This document shows positions 56,316 to 64,000 of a stretch of DNA of 64,000 nucleotides, one piece after another. The stretch's first letter is position 1, and every line of letters begins with the position of its first letter. The translations under genes and the position numbers were made by a program. Where the stretch lies: the NCBI RefSeq assembly GCF_003934285.1, contig NZ_RQWJ01000003.1:248001-312000 (forward strand), read 5' to 3'. The stretch is from Brevundimonas fluminis. Its GTDB lineage: Bacteria; Pseudomonadota; Alphaproteobacteria; Caulobacterales; Caulobacteraceae. The notes under the pieces are model-generated. The model was not told the origin of the DNA. It did not search any database and saw only the letters and a program-made list of their open reading frames with translations.

Positions 56316-57333
56316 GGCCCGGCAGGTACTGGGTCGTGAAGGCGTCGCGCCAGTTCAGCCCGGGCGGATAGACTCCCGCCTCGGCCGCCACCTGATAGAA
56401 GTCGCGCCAGCGCTCCTCCGTCATCGTGCCGAGGCCGTAGAGGGCCGCGTCGCCGCCGGAAACGACCGCGTTCTCGCGCAGTTTGGCCCGGGCCTGATCG
56501 AGGACGTCCTGGGTCATCTCCGGATTGTCCTTCCGGATGAGGGCGTCCGCGGCCTTGGCGTCGCCCTGCATGTAGTCGCGCCAGCCCTCGGCCGAGGCGG
56601 CGAGGAAGGCGCGCAGCGCCGCGGCGTTGTCGCGCGCGAAGGGGTCGGGAGCCAGCACCATGCAGGCGTAGGAGGGATAGCCCTCGTCGGCCAGCAGGAA
56701 GACCCGCGGCTCGAACCCCGCCTCCTTCTGGATCGTGTAGGGCTCGCTGGTCAGATAGCCCTGCTGCACCGCGCGCGGATCGGCGAGGAAGGGCGCGGAG
56801 TTGAAGTTGTAGGTGCGGACCTGATCGTCGGTGAAGCCGTACTTCGCCTTAAGCCAGACCCAGAACGCGTCGCGCGAGGCGGCGGCCAGCAGGAAGGGCC
56901 GTCCGGCCAGGTCCGCGATGCTCTCCAGCGCCGGATCGGGGTGGGCGATCAGGACCTGGGGGTCCTTCTGGAAAAAGGCCGCGACGGCCTTCACCGGGGC
57001 GCCTTCCGCGACCAGATTCATCGGGATGAAGCTGTTCGAGCCCATGCCCAGCTCTACCGCGCCGGCGGCCAGCAACTGGGGCACGTTCACGCCGGGGCCG
57101 CCCTGGACGATCTGGACGTTCAGACCGCGCCGGGCATAGGCCCCCGAGGCCAGCGCCTGATAGAAGCCCCCGTGCTCGGCCTGGGCCCGCCAGTCGGTGG
57201 CGAAGCGGATGCGGACCCGGCCCTCGTCGTCGACCTGGGGCTCCGACCCGCCGCAGGCCGAAAGGGCCAGCGCCGCGCCCCCGGCCAGAATGGCGCGGCG
57301 GTCGGGCAGGGCTGGAGACGTCAGGCGGCGCAT
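56308..57333 (-). CDS. ABC substrate-binding lipoprotein, NMT1/THI5-like
   Basis: A 341-residue binding protein. The N-terminus has a twin-arginine pair and lipobox (DRRAILAGGAALALSAC, lipid Cys), so it should be tethered to the periplasmic side. The mature domain starts RIRFATDWRAQAEHGGFYQA, the NMT1/THI5-like pattern found in importers of thiamine pyrimidine precursors, riboflavin or sulfonates. It continues GPGVNVPQLLAAGAVELGMG, SNSFIPMNLVAEGAPVKAVA. The ATG at 57331-57333 is taken as the start. No TPP or FMN riboswitch fits in the 37 bp upstream. Substrate not assigned. Confidence 0.87.
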   Translation of the reverse strand: MRRLTSPALPDRRAILAGGAALALSACGGSEPQVDDEGRVRIRFATDWRAQAEHGGFYQALASGAYARRGLNVQIVQGGPGVNVPQLLAAGAVELGMGSNSFIPMNLVAEGAPVKAVAAFFQKDPQVLIAHPDPALESIADLAGRPFLLAAASRDAFWVWLKAKYGFTDDQVRTYNFNSAPFLADPRAVQQGYLTSEPYTIQKEAGFEPRVFLLADEGYPSYACMVLAPDPFARDNAAALRAFLAASAEGWRDYMQGDAKAADALIRKDNPEMTQDVLDQARAKLRENAVVSGGDAALYGLGTMTEERWRDFYQVAAEAGVYPPGLNWRDAFTTQYLPGRG

Positions 57334-57370
57334 GGTCAAGGCATAGGGCGAGCGCGCGGGCTTGGGAAGG

Positions 57371-57940
57371 TCAGCGGGAACGGCGAGCCAACACGAGTTG
57401 ACCGGCGCGCTGGCGAAGAAACACGGGTACGTCGTCGCCAGCTTCAGGCCCAAGCTGTGCCATTTGATTAGTGATCAGGCTCGCGACGGCCTTGCCCATG
57501 GCATTGTTGGGGGTCGAAGACACCACGACTGCGCCGGTCACCGGGTCGATATTGATTTCGTCGAACATACGGTCGAACTCGCCGAAGTCCTCTTCATACT
57601 CTTCCCAAGCTTGGACCGCGTCGGGATCGGTGGGATCTTCAGCTTGTACGGCTGCTGCTTCGGCCTCTTCGAAAACTCCGGACATCATCGCCTTGGCGCC
57701 CTCCAATGCCGCTGAGTTGCGTTGATAAGCCCGGGCGTAGGAGACTGTCTCGGCGCAGAGGTAGCCGAGCAGGAACTCCGCCGCGTCCGCAGCCCCCGAC
57801 GATGCGGCGACGGCGGCGTCGACGTTGGCGTCGAGGCAGGCCTCGGCGTTGGCGTATGCGGCCGGTCGGTCCTGGGCGGCGGCGTGGCCGGACAGACCGG
57901 CGGCGATCAGGACGGCGGCTGTGGCGGCTATGAAACGCAT
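57371..57940 (-). CDS. Exported acidic hypothetical protein
   Basis: A 189-residue protein with a signal peptide (MRFIAATAAVLIAAGLSGHA). The mature part is acidic and helical in the middle (FEEAEAAAVQAEDPTDPDAV, QAWEEYEEDFGEFDRMFDEI) and has two Cys (EACLDANVD and GYLCAETV). No known domain recognised. Codon third positions are somewhat less GC-biased than in neighbours. The ATG at 57938-57940 is chosen because upstream in-frame sequence has no signal. It lies 37 bp upstream of the ABC importer, so it may be the first gene of that operon. Confidence 0.7.
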   Translation of the reverse strand: MRFIAATAAVLIAAGLSGHAAAQDRPAAYANAEACLDANVDAAVAASSGAADAAEFLLGYLCAETVSYARAYQRNSAALEGAKAMMSGVFEEAEAAAVQAEDPTDPDAVQAWEEYEEDFGEFDRMFDEINIDPVTGAVVVSSTPNNAMGKAVASLITNQMAQLGPEAGDDVPVFLRQRAGQLVLARRSR

Positions 57941-58633
57941 AATCGGAAGCCCCCCCTCAGGAGGCTTCACGGTATCGCGTCTGAAGGAAATCGCCAGTCG
58001 GCCCTGCGCCGGAATTGAGCGGGGGGACGAGGCTCCCCGGCGAACCGGTTTACCTCGTCCCCCCGCCAAGTCCGGGTTGGACTTGGCCATTGAGGTTCAG
58101 GAGCTTGGCCTCGCTGCGGCGGGGCGAACCCCGACGAAGGTCGGCTGCTTCCTGTCGCGCTCAGGGTCTCCGGCGTCCCACGGGGCAAGCCCGCGTCGTC
58201 CGTCGATCCCGATCCGGTTCTCCGTGAACCCGCCGGCCGAAGCCTTTGAGTTCGGGAGCCTGGTTCCTGCCTCCCGCCCGTCGGGTCCGAAGACCTTCCG
58301 AAGCGTCGGGTCAGAGAGCCGGGCCGGTTCGCCTTGAGCCCCGGGTCTCCCCGGTTTTCCGCGCCGCCGTGTCCCTCGGCCCGTTGACGTTCCGACGAAA
58401 GCCGCTATGAGGCAAGCGCCCGAACTCGCCCCGCTGTGCGAAAGCCGCCCGCGATCGGTGCATAACCCTGTGTATATCTGTGGACGCACGGAATTCGGCC
58501 CGCGGATTCCGGTGCTTGAGATTTCCACAGAAAGACCGCCGAAGGCCGTTTTCAGCGCCTCCGTCAGGTTCGAAAAGCTTGACCCGGGTTGGAAAACCGC
58601 CGTTTCATCGCCCCCTCAGAAGGGGAGATGGAC
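57941..58633. other. 693-bp non-coding region with a field of hairpins
   Basis: No convincing gene. Perfect or near-perfect stems: a 14-bp stem 58019-58032 with 58053-58066 enclosing CCGG-CGAA-CCGG (58037-58048); CCAAGTCC/GGACTTGG (58066-58086); cGGGG-CGAA-CCCCg (58120-58133); CCGAC/GTCGG with loop GAAG (58131-58144); GGTTC/GAACC (58216-58230); GGGAG/CTCCC (58254-58275); GGTC-CGAA-GACC (58284-58295). The last 190 bp are more AT-rich and contain DnaA-box-like TGTGGA and TTTCCACAG motifs. It could be a structured RNA, a repeat, or both. Confidence 0.5.
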
Positions 58634-58909
58634 ATGCGGATTCTTCGACTGGCGGCGATCGTGGGGGCCGCGCTAGCGATGAGCGGCTGCGGCCTCATCG
58701 ACATGAACGCGCCCTGCTACACTTGCGGCACGGGCTATTATGACTCCACGCCGTGCACCTATGACGCTCAGGGCGTGCCCTCGCCGGGCTGCTACGACTA
58801 CCTGTTCGAGGACGATTACGGCAATCCGCTGCCGCCGGCGTCCCAGCCCTATGAAGAGCCGGTGGGGGAGCCGGAAGCGATGCTGGACTTCTCGCTGAGC
58901 GCGACCTGA
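58634..58909 (+). CDS. Small lipoprotein
   Basis: A 91-residue lipoprotein: MRILRLAAIVGAALAMSGCG, with the lipid Cys at 19 in the AMSGC lipobox. The mature part is Cys/Tyr/Asp-rich (MNAPCYTCGTGYYDSTPCTY; SPGCYDYLFEDDYGNP), perhaps with disulfides. The ATG at 58634 has GGGGAG six bases upstream. The ATG at 58628 would sit too close to that site. It converges on the ABC-F gene (1 bp between stops). Function unknown. Confidence 0.75.
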   Translation: MRILRLAAIVGAALAMSGCGLIDMNAPCYTCGTGYYDSTPCTYDAQGVPSPGCYDYLFEDDYGNPLPPASQPYEEPVGEPEAMLDFSLSAT

Positions 58910-58910
58910 G

Positions 58911-60740
<1,830 letters not shown>

Positions 60741-60776
60741 GGTGCTTTGCGGGGACGGAGAGGCTATGGGGAGGGC

Positions 60777-61316
60777 GTGGACATAGAGCCTTCCGACCCC
60801 GCCTCCAACACGTTTGACGATCCGCCTTCGCCACGAGCCGGGGAGGACCAGCCCTTCTGGCGGTCCAAGCGTCTCGAGGAAATGACGACCGCCGAGTGGG
60901 AAAGCCTGTGCGACGGGTGCGGGCTGTGCTGCCTGGTGCGGTTCGAGGACGAGGACACCGGGGAGGTCATTCCCACCAAGGTGCACTGCAAGCTGTTCGA
61001 TCCCGCCGCCTGCCGGTGCTCGGACTACGCGAACCGCAAGGCCCACGTGCCGGACTGCATCCAGCTGACGCCGCACAACATCGAGGCGCTCCAATGGATG
61101 CCGAAGTCGTGCGGGTATCGCCGGCTGCACGAAGGCCGCGACCTGGCCTGGTGGCACCATCTGGTCAGCGGCAGCCGGGCGACGGTTCATGAGGCCGGAG
61201 TGTCGATCCGCAACCAGACGGTGTCGGAGACGACGCTGGTCGAGGAGGAGGACGCGCTGGACCTGGAGGCCCCGGAGTGGAACGCCGAGCGCGGAACGCA
61301 ACCCCCGCCGCGCTAA
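60777..61316 (+). CDS. YcgN/UPF0260-type Cys-cluster protein
   Basis: A 179-residue protein of the UPF0260 (YcgN) / zinc-iron-chelating group. The cysteines are in WESLCDGCGLCCLVRFEDED, VHCKLFDPAACRCSDYANRK, AHVPDCIQL and KSCGYRRLHEGRDLAWWHH. The family is widespread, and a metal-binding role is inferred from the Cys pattern. The start is the GTG at 60777. The ribosome-site-like GGGGAGG is rather close, and ATG codons nearby are out of frame. It is divergent from the ABC-F gene by 36 bp and followed 34 bp later by a hybrid kinase, so the two may be co-transcribed. Confidence 0.87.
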   Translation: MDIEPSDPASNTFDDPPSPRAGEDQPFWRSKRLEEMTTAEWESLCDGCGLCCLVRFEDEDTGEVIPTKVHCKLFDPAACRCSDYANRKAHVPDCIQLTPHNIEALQWMPKSCGYRRLHEGRDLAWWHHLVSGSRATVHEAGVSIRNQTVSETTLVEEEDALDLEAPEWNAERGTQPPPR

Positions 61317-61350
61317 CCATTTTTTCCGGATTCCGTCGCATTCTGGCGGA

Positions 61351-63762
61351 ATGGGAAACGCCCGTGCAAGATCGCCGAAACAGGCGACGACGCAGTCGCT
61401 CAATCTGGACAGCCCGTTCGACCGGCTGACGGCTCTGGCCTGTGCGATGTTCGGCACGAAGCACGCCATGGTCGGCATCGTCGACGGCGAGCGGACGCTC
61501 TTCCGGTCCAACGTCGGACTGGGTCAGTCGGAACTTCCGCGCGATCTGTCGGTCACGAACATGGTGGTGGGCATGGGACCCGACGCCGTCCTGGTGGTCG
61601 AGGACTCCCTGGAGAACCCGCGCACCGCAGGGCATCCGATGGTGGTCGGGCCGCCATTTCTGCGCTTCTTCGCCGGAGTGGCGATCAAGAACGCGGAGGG
61701 TCGGGCGGTCGGGGCGATCGGCGTCATGGACGTGAAGCCTCGTCCCGCGCCGGGCGAGGCGGAGATCGAGAACCTGCGCGTGCTGGCGAGGATGGCCGCG
61801 GAGATCGTCGATCAGGCGGACCTTCTGGCGCGCCAGACGGAACGGTTCGAACTGCTGCGTCTGGCCGAGGAGATGGCCGGCGTCGGCCAGTGGCGGCTGG
61901 ACGCGGCCACGATGACGGTGACGTGGTCCGACGAGGTCTATCGCATCCACGGGGTCGAGCGCACCGCGTTCGACCCGAGCTATGACGATGCGGTGAGCTT
62001 CTACCATCCGGAAGATCGGGCGCCGCTGATGGCGGCTATCGAGCGGGGACTGAGCCAGGGCGTCGGCTATCGCTTCACGATGCGGCTGATCCGCACCGAC
62101 GGCGAGATGCGGCTCGTGGAGACGCACGCCGACTGCGAGCGGGCGCCGGACGGCCGCATCACGGGCATGTTCGGGGTGTTCCGCGACGTGACCGAGGAAG
62201 AGGAACGCCGGCGCCGACTGCAGGAGAGCGAGGAGCGCCATCGCCTCCTGGCCGAGCGCAGCACCGACGTCATCATAACCTACGGCTTCGACGGGACCAC
62301 GCGGTACTATTCGCCCGTGGTGGAGACGCTGACCGGGTATCGGCCCGACGAGCTGGTCGGCAAGCCCGTGACCGCGCTGATCCATCCGGACGACGTGGCC
62401 GACATGATCGCCGGCTTCCGGGAGTTCGCGAAGGACCGGAGCGCCACCCACCACACCCGGCGCTACCGCGTATTGACCAAGACCGGCGAGATCCGCTGGT
62501 TCGAGACCCGGGCCACGGCGACTCGGGACGCCGAGGGCCGCGCCATCGAGTTCCAGGACCTCGTCCGCGACGTGACGGCCACCAAGATGCTGGAAGACGA
62601 GTTGGTCGAGGCCCGCGACCGGGCCGAAGCCGGCGCGCGGGCCAAGTCGGAGTTCCTGGCCAACATGAGCCACGAGCTGAGAACGCCGCTGACCAGCGTG
62701 ATCGGGTTCGCCGGCTTGTTGAAGGACAGCCCCAACCTGCCGGACCAGGAACGCCGGCACGTCGAGCGGATCGCGGCGGCCAGCGACAGCCTGTTGGGCG
62801 TGATCAACGACATTCTGGACTATTCCAAGCTGGAGGCCGGGCGGGTCGAGATGGAGCCGATGGCCTTCGACCTGCGCGCCATGATCGACGCCGCCGCGGC
62901 GATGGTGGAGGGATCGGCGTCCGCGCGCGGCACGGCGCTGAGGCTGGAGTTGGCCGAGGATGCGCCGACCTGGTTGATGGGGGACGTCGGGCGATTGCGG
63001 CAGGTGACGTTGAACTTCCTGTCCAATGCGGCGAAATTCACCACGGACGGCGAGATCCGGCTGTGCGCCAGCTGGCGCGACGGGCGTCTGAGGGTCGAGG
63101 TCAAAGACACCGGCATCGGCATTCCCGAGGCCAAGATGGCGGCGCTGTTCCAGCGCTTCGCCCAGGCCGACGCGTCGACGACTCGCCTGTACGGCGGGAC
63201 GGGGCTTGGGCTGGCGATCAGCCGGCGGCTGGTCGAGATGATGGGCGGCCAGATCGGCGCCGAGAGCGCGCCGGGTCGGGGCTCGACGTTCTGGTTCGAG
63301 GCGCCCGCGCCGGCGGCGGAGGCGCCGGAGGCGGCGCCGGAGGCTCCGGAAGGCGCGGCGTTGGAGATGCGGGTGCTGGTCGCCGACGACGCGCCCGCGA
63401 ACCGCGAGCTGGTCAGCGCCATCCTGGGCGGGCTGGGCCTGACGGTCGACGTGGTGGAGGATGGGGCCCAGGCGGTCGAGGCGGCGCGGACGGGGGGCTA
63501 CGACGTCATCCTGATGGACGTGCACATGCCGGTCATGGACGGGCTGGACGCCACGCGGGCGATCCGCGCGGGCGGCGGCTCCACGGCGAGAACGCCGATC
63601 ATCGCGCTGACCGCGAACGTGCAGCCGGAACAGGCCGAGCGCTGCCGCGAGGCGGGCATGGACGCCCACGTCGGCAAGCCGATCCAGATCGCAGAACTGC
63701 TGCGGGCCATGGCCGCGGTGACGGTCGAACCCGGCGAGGACGGGCTGAGAAGCGCTGGCTGA
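61351..63762 (+). CDS. GAF/PAS hybrid sensor histidine kinase
   Basis: An 803-residue cytosolic kinase. A GAF domain comes first (PFDRLTALACAMFGTKHAMV; IVDGERTLFRSNVGL), then two PAS domains (MAGVGQWRLDAATMTVTWSD; VIITYGFDGTTRYYSPVVET). HisKA follows with EFLANMSHELRTPLTSVIGF, then HATPase with LNFLSNAAKFTTDGEI, DTGIGIPEAKMAALFQRF and GGTGLGLAISRRLVEMMG. The C-terminal receiver has VLVADDAPANREL, ILMDVHMPVMDG and HVGKPIQ. No membrane helix is seen. A Glu/Ala/Pro linker (about 25 residues) joins the ATPase and receiver. The ATG at 61351 begins GNARARSPKQ. Target unknown. Confidence 0.92.
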   Translation: MGNARARSPKQATTQSLNLDSPFDRLTALACAMFGTKHAMVGIVDGERTLFRSNVGLGQSELPRDLSVTNMVVGMGPDAVLVVEDSLENPRTAGHPMVVGPPFLRFFAGVAIKNAEGRAVGAIGVMDVKPRPAPGEAEIENLRVLARMAAEIVDQADLLARQTERFELLRLAEEMAGVGQWRLDAATMTVTWSDEVYRIHGVERTAFDPSYDDAVSFYHPEDRAPLMAAIERGLSQGVGYRFTMRLIRTDGEMRLVETHADCERAPDGRITGMFGVFRDVTEEEERRRRLQESEERHRLLAERSTDVIITYGFDGTTRYYSPVVETLTGYRPDELVGKPVTALIHPDDVADMIAGFREFAKDRSATHHTRRYRVLTKTGEIRWFETRATATRDAEGRAIEFQDLVRDVTATKMLEDELVEARDRAEAGARAKSEFLANMSHELRTPLTSVIGFAGLLKDSPNLPDQERRHVERIAAASDSLLGVINDILDYSKLEAGRVEMEPMAFDLRAMIDAAAAMVEGSASARGTALRLELAEDAPTWLMGDVGRLRQVTLNFLSNAAKFTTDGEIRLCASWRDGRLRVEVKDTGIGIPEAKMAALFQRFAQADASTTRLYGGTGLGLAISRRLVEMMGGQIGAESAPGRGSTFWFEAPAPAAEAPEAAPEAPEGAALEMRVLVADDAPANRELVSAILGGLGLTVDVVEDGAQAVEAARTGGYDVILMDVHMPVMDGLDATRAIRAGGGSTARTPIIALTANVQPEQAERCREAGMDAHVGKPIQIAELLRAMAAVTVEPGEDGLRSAG

Positions 63763-63815
63763 GAGGCCCCGATTACGTCAGCCGGCGACGAAAACCTGAG
63801 TAATTGCAAGGCCTG

Positions 63816-64000
63816 ATGGAATACTTCAGGCAATCGGCCGTCGTGGGTGCGGTCGGGCGCTATGGTTTCGACATGGCCGGAAAAGGAAACAGCGCGACGC
63901 GGGACTGGGCGGCAAGCCTGGTTCTGGCCCTGCGCGCCGACGTGGATCAGTGCGTGGCGGGGTTGCGGGCGACGCCCGTGCCCGTCGAGGACGTCGGCGA
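63816..64000 (+). CDS. 5' part of a CDS running off the window
   Basis: From ATG 63816 (EYFRQSAVVGAVGRYGF) or the in-frame ATG 63873 (AGKGNSATRDWAASLVLALR), the frame stays open to the window edge. The visible residues include DVDQCVAGLRATPVPVEDVG. The start cannot be decided. AAGG is eight bases before the first ATG, while the second resembles a typical short N-terminus. Family unknown. It lies 53 bp after the kinase stop on the same strand. Confidence 0.5.
   Translation, partial: MEYFRQSAVVGAVGRYGFDMAGKGNSATRDWAASLVLALRADVDQCVAGLRATPVPVEDVG

Noticed and set aside
57900..58000. TPP or FMN riboswitch for the NMT1/THI5-like importer
   Set aside because: No THI-box or RFN-like conserved bases were seen, and only 37 bp separate the importer from the gene upstream.
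58141..58160. AGGAAGCAGCC on the minus strand, resembling the SRP RNA loop
   Set aside because: The opposite strand of the SRP loop (GGTCAGGTCCGG type) is absent, so 4.5S RNA is not supported.
58097..58528. A 143-residue minus-strand frame in the hairpin field
   Set aside because: It lacks a ribosome site and spans several perfect inverted repeats, so its residues are dictated by stems. No recognisable domain.

Overview
This window looks like core chromosome of a GC-rich alphaproteobacterium of the family Caulobacteraceae, most likely a Brevundimonas-like species. The basis is very high GC in third codon positions, a recognisable CckA, ChpT and CtrA cell-cycle phosphorelay, a MucR regulator, a recA/alaS neighbourhood, a NADP-type isocitrate dehydrogenase, and pervasive GTG/TTG starts with 4-nt start/stop overlaps. 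No phage, insertion sequence, CRISPR array, rRNA or tRNA gene was found. Genus assignment is inference from family knowledge, not a database result.

Layout. 1-5.4 kb: the tail of an unknown gene, an Old Yellow Enzyme reductase, a TPR-like protein, CysQ, then chpT with a CheY-like/CheR pair. 5.5-11.8 kb: membrane M28 peptidase, a bacterial PH-domain pair (YdbS/YdbT type), recA behind an SOS-type box, and two small genes. 11.9-19.8 kb: alaS, two DUF2939 paralogues, two tandem DUF885 zinc-peptidase-like exported proteins, and an apparently frameshifted small gene. 19.8-25.1 kb: a GcvA/VtlR-like LysR regulator divergent from a 43-residue Trp/Arg-rich protein, a four-gene operon (42-aa protein, DUF2945, DUF1176 lipoprotein, thioredoxin-reductase-like enzyme), icd, and a lipoprotein gene whose ribosome binding site lies in a hairpin. 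25.1-29.3 kb: fliQ-fliR-flhB followed on the same strand by cckA. 29.4-36.2 kb: folE, an acyltransferase, a gluzincin-like TPR protein, small conserved proteins, and a DivJ-like membrane histidine kinase. 36.4-42.3 kb: sufE, DUF6456 and DnaA-like HTH genes, ctrA with an elaborate control region, then a GH3 beta-glucosidase and a GH10 xylanase with a LacI-type operator. 42.3-47.3 kb: fliJ, fliI and a large GAF/PAS hybrid kinase. 47.5-54.7 kb: cysK, a TetR operon with two palindromic operators, and mucR flanked by two DUF2336 genes. 54.8-57.9 kb: an NMT1/THI5-like ABC importer and a small exported protein. 57.9-64 kb: a 690-bp non-coding region full of hairpins, a lipoprotein, an ABC-F ATPase carrying an in-frame REP-like palindrome, a YcgN-like Cys-cluster protein, a second hybrid kinase, and an incomplete gene.

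How the parts fit. CckA (hybrid kinase), ChpT (phosphotransferase) and CtrA (response regulator) form one phosphorelay. A DivJ-like kinase and MucR, both known to influence it in Caulobacter, are also here. CtrA-type boxes lie upstream of fliQRflhB and fliI, and the ctrA control region has three GANTC (CcrM) sites and three TTAA motifs. The window is therefore unusually rich in the cell-cycle/flagellar circuit. The least explained elements are the hairpin field at 58.0-58.3 kb, the small genes missed by length cut-offs (42, 43 and about 45 residues), the palindrome inside the ABC-F gene, and the icd terminator that doubles as a ribosome-site hairpin.
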